Shown one piece after another: positions 6,116-6,647 of a stretch of 6,647 nucleotides of DNA; the stretch's first letter is position 1, and each line of letters opens with the position of its first letter. A model generated the notes under the pieces. That model searched no databases and was not told the origin of the DNA. It saw only the letters and a list, made by a program, of their open reading frames with translations. This DNA comes from an uncultured Eubacteriales bacterium (GTDB taxonomy: Bacteria > Bacillota_A > Clostridia > Christensenellales > Aristaeellaceae): contig CADCQZ010000395.1 in NCBI GenBank assembly GCA_902803675.1, positions 1 through 6,647 of the forward strand, written 5' to 3'. Both the position numbers and the translations under genes were made by a program.

Positions 6116-6152
6116 AAAGGGGTCCCGGGCAGGTTTGCCGGGACCCCTTTAT
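6116..6152 (+). terminator. Hairpin after the bicupin genes, probably a leaky terminator
   Basis: A perfect 13-bp stem (AAAGGGGTCCCGG, 6116-6128, with CCGGGACCCCTTT, 6138-6150) encloses a 9-nt loop and starts 15 nt after the stop codon. The T-run is short and lies inside the stem (TTTAT), so termination may be incomplete. No promoter is evident between the hairpin and the next gene, which starts 27 nt after the hairpin, suggesting that readthrough expresses that gene at a reduced level. Confidence 0.65.
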
Positions 6153-6165
6153 CCAAACCCGGACC

Positions 6166-6173
6166 AAAGGAGG
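6166..6173 (+). promoter_or_regulatory. Ribosome binding site of the isomerase-type gene
   Basis: AAAGGAGG ends 6 nt before the ATG at 6180, a near-perfect Shine-Dalgarno sequence that fixes the start of the last gene. Confidence 0.75.
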
Positions 6174-6179
6174 CAAAGC

Positions 6180-6647
6180 ATGCGGATAGCGGCGACCGGC
6201 GCCCTTGAAGCGGGGCCGGACAGTTCCATCCTGTATCGGGGCGCCTATACGGACATTCTGTCTCGGATGAAGAACGACGGGTTCGACGCGGCGGAACTGC
6301 ACATCCTGGATTCCCGTGAGATCGACCGTGAGGCGCTGTGGCGGGACCTGAAGGGGCTCGACATGGTCCTGACTTCCGTCGGCACCGGTTCCGTTTACGG
6401 GGCCCGGGGCTATAACCTGGTGGACAAAGATCCCGACGTCCGTAAAAAAGCCATCGCTCACCTGGAAGAGCACATGATCACCCTCTCCCCCTTCGGCGGC
6501 GTATTGATCGTGGGGCTCATCGCCGGACGCATCAGGGACGCGGAAGCGCCCCTTGATGTACAGAAGGAGCGTCTGGCCGAAAGCCTGCGGGAGCTGGACC
6601 GCCTGGCCGGGAAGCACGCCGTCACCGTAGGCCTGGAGATGATGAAC
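6180..6647 (+). CDS. Sugar phosphate isomerase/epimerase-type TIM-barrel protein, 5' part only
   Basis: 156 codons are open from the ATG to the right edge with no stop, so the C-terminal part is missing; relatives are usually about 270-300 aa. The visible part begins MRIAATGALE and continues with MKNDGFDAAELHIL (30-43), LTSVGTGSVYGARGYNL (64-80), VGLIAGRIRD (111-120), RLAESLRELDRLAGKHAVTVG and GLEMMN at the edge. This is the pattern of the xylose isomerase-like TIM-barrel (AP endonuclease family 2) superfamily, which includes ketose 3-epimerases, hydroxypyruvate isomerase and pentulose-phosphate epimerases. In those enzymes the Glu of the LExxN-type strand is a catalytic metal ligand, so E153 is the likely equivalent. 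The exact sugar cannot be read, and the second half with the other ligands is not visible. It probably belongs to the same operon as the bicupins by readthrough of the hairpin at 6116-6152, which supports a carbohydrate role for the whole unit. Confidence 0.85.
   Translation, partial: MRIAATGALEAGPDSSILYRGAYTDILSRMKNDGFDAAELHILDSREIDREALWRDLKGLDMVLTSVGTGSVYGARGYNLVDKDPDVRKKAIAHLEEHMITLSPFGGVLIVGLIAGRIRDAEAPLDVQKERLAESLRELDRLAGKHAVTVGLEMMN

Noticed and set aside
6105..6617. - strand open frame of 170 codons opposite the isomerase-type gene
   Set aside because: The + strand frame has a near-perfect ribosome binding site and a clear TIM-barrel isomerase pattern; the antisense frame also runs through the hairpin.

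Overview
The window (6,647 bases, GC-rich, roughly 60% by eye) looks like chromosomal DNA of a GC-rich anaerobic Bacillota/Clostridia-type bacterium. The reasons are strong AGGAGG-type ribosome binding sites, consensus sigma-A promoters, tight gene packing, a LacI-family regulator with CcpA/LacI-type operator sequences, and an AtuA-like/DUF4387 gene pair. The taxonomic call is inference. I see no tRNA, rRNA, CRISPR array, insertion sequence or phage gene.

Layout. (1) Bases 1-1277, + strand: the C-terminal part of an AtuA-like (DUF1446) protein, coupled through a TGATG overlap to a small DUF4387 protein and closed by a strong intrinsic terminator at 1314-1351. (2) Bases 1371-3541, - strand: a LacI-family regulator followed after 5 nt by a cation diffusion facilitator (CDF) metal exporter, apparently one transcript. 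(3) Bases 3542-3776: a divergent control region with a near-consensus promoter on each strand and two palindromes with the LacI-family core AANCGNTT. One overlaps the -35 box of the rightward promoter; the other lies just downstream of its start point and also fits the cre consensus. (4) Bases 3777-6100, + strand: a 254-aa two-cupin protein, then a 511-aa protein made of two more copies of the same module joined by a Pro/Ala linker. This gives three modules and about six cupin folds in tandem. (5) Bases 6116-6152: a hairpin resembling a leaky terminator. (6) Bases 6180-6647, + strand: the N-terminal part of a TIM-barrel sugar isomerase/epimerase-type protein, running off the window.

How the parts may work together. 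The regulator, the operators and the isomerase-like gene suggest an inducible carbohydrate or sugar-acid catabolic operon. The bicupins would be its unassigned enzymes, possibly isomerases, lyases or epimerases acting on an unusual sugar. The C-terminal cupin of each module keeps a metal-site-like His pattern, but the second unit of the fused protein has Glu in place of one His. The tandem bicupin family is the most interesting part of the window because I cannot match it to a characterised enzyme. The AtuA-like/DUF4387 pair is a separate transcription unit.
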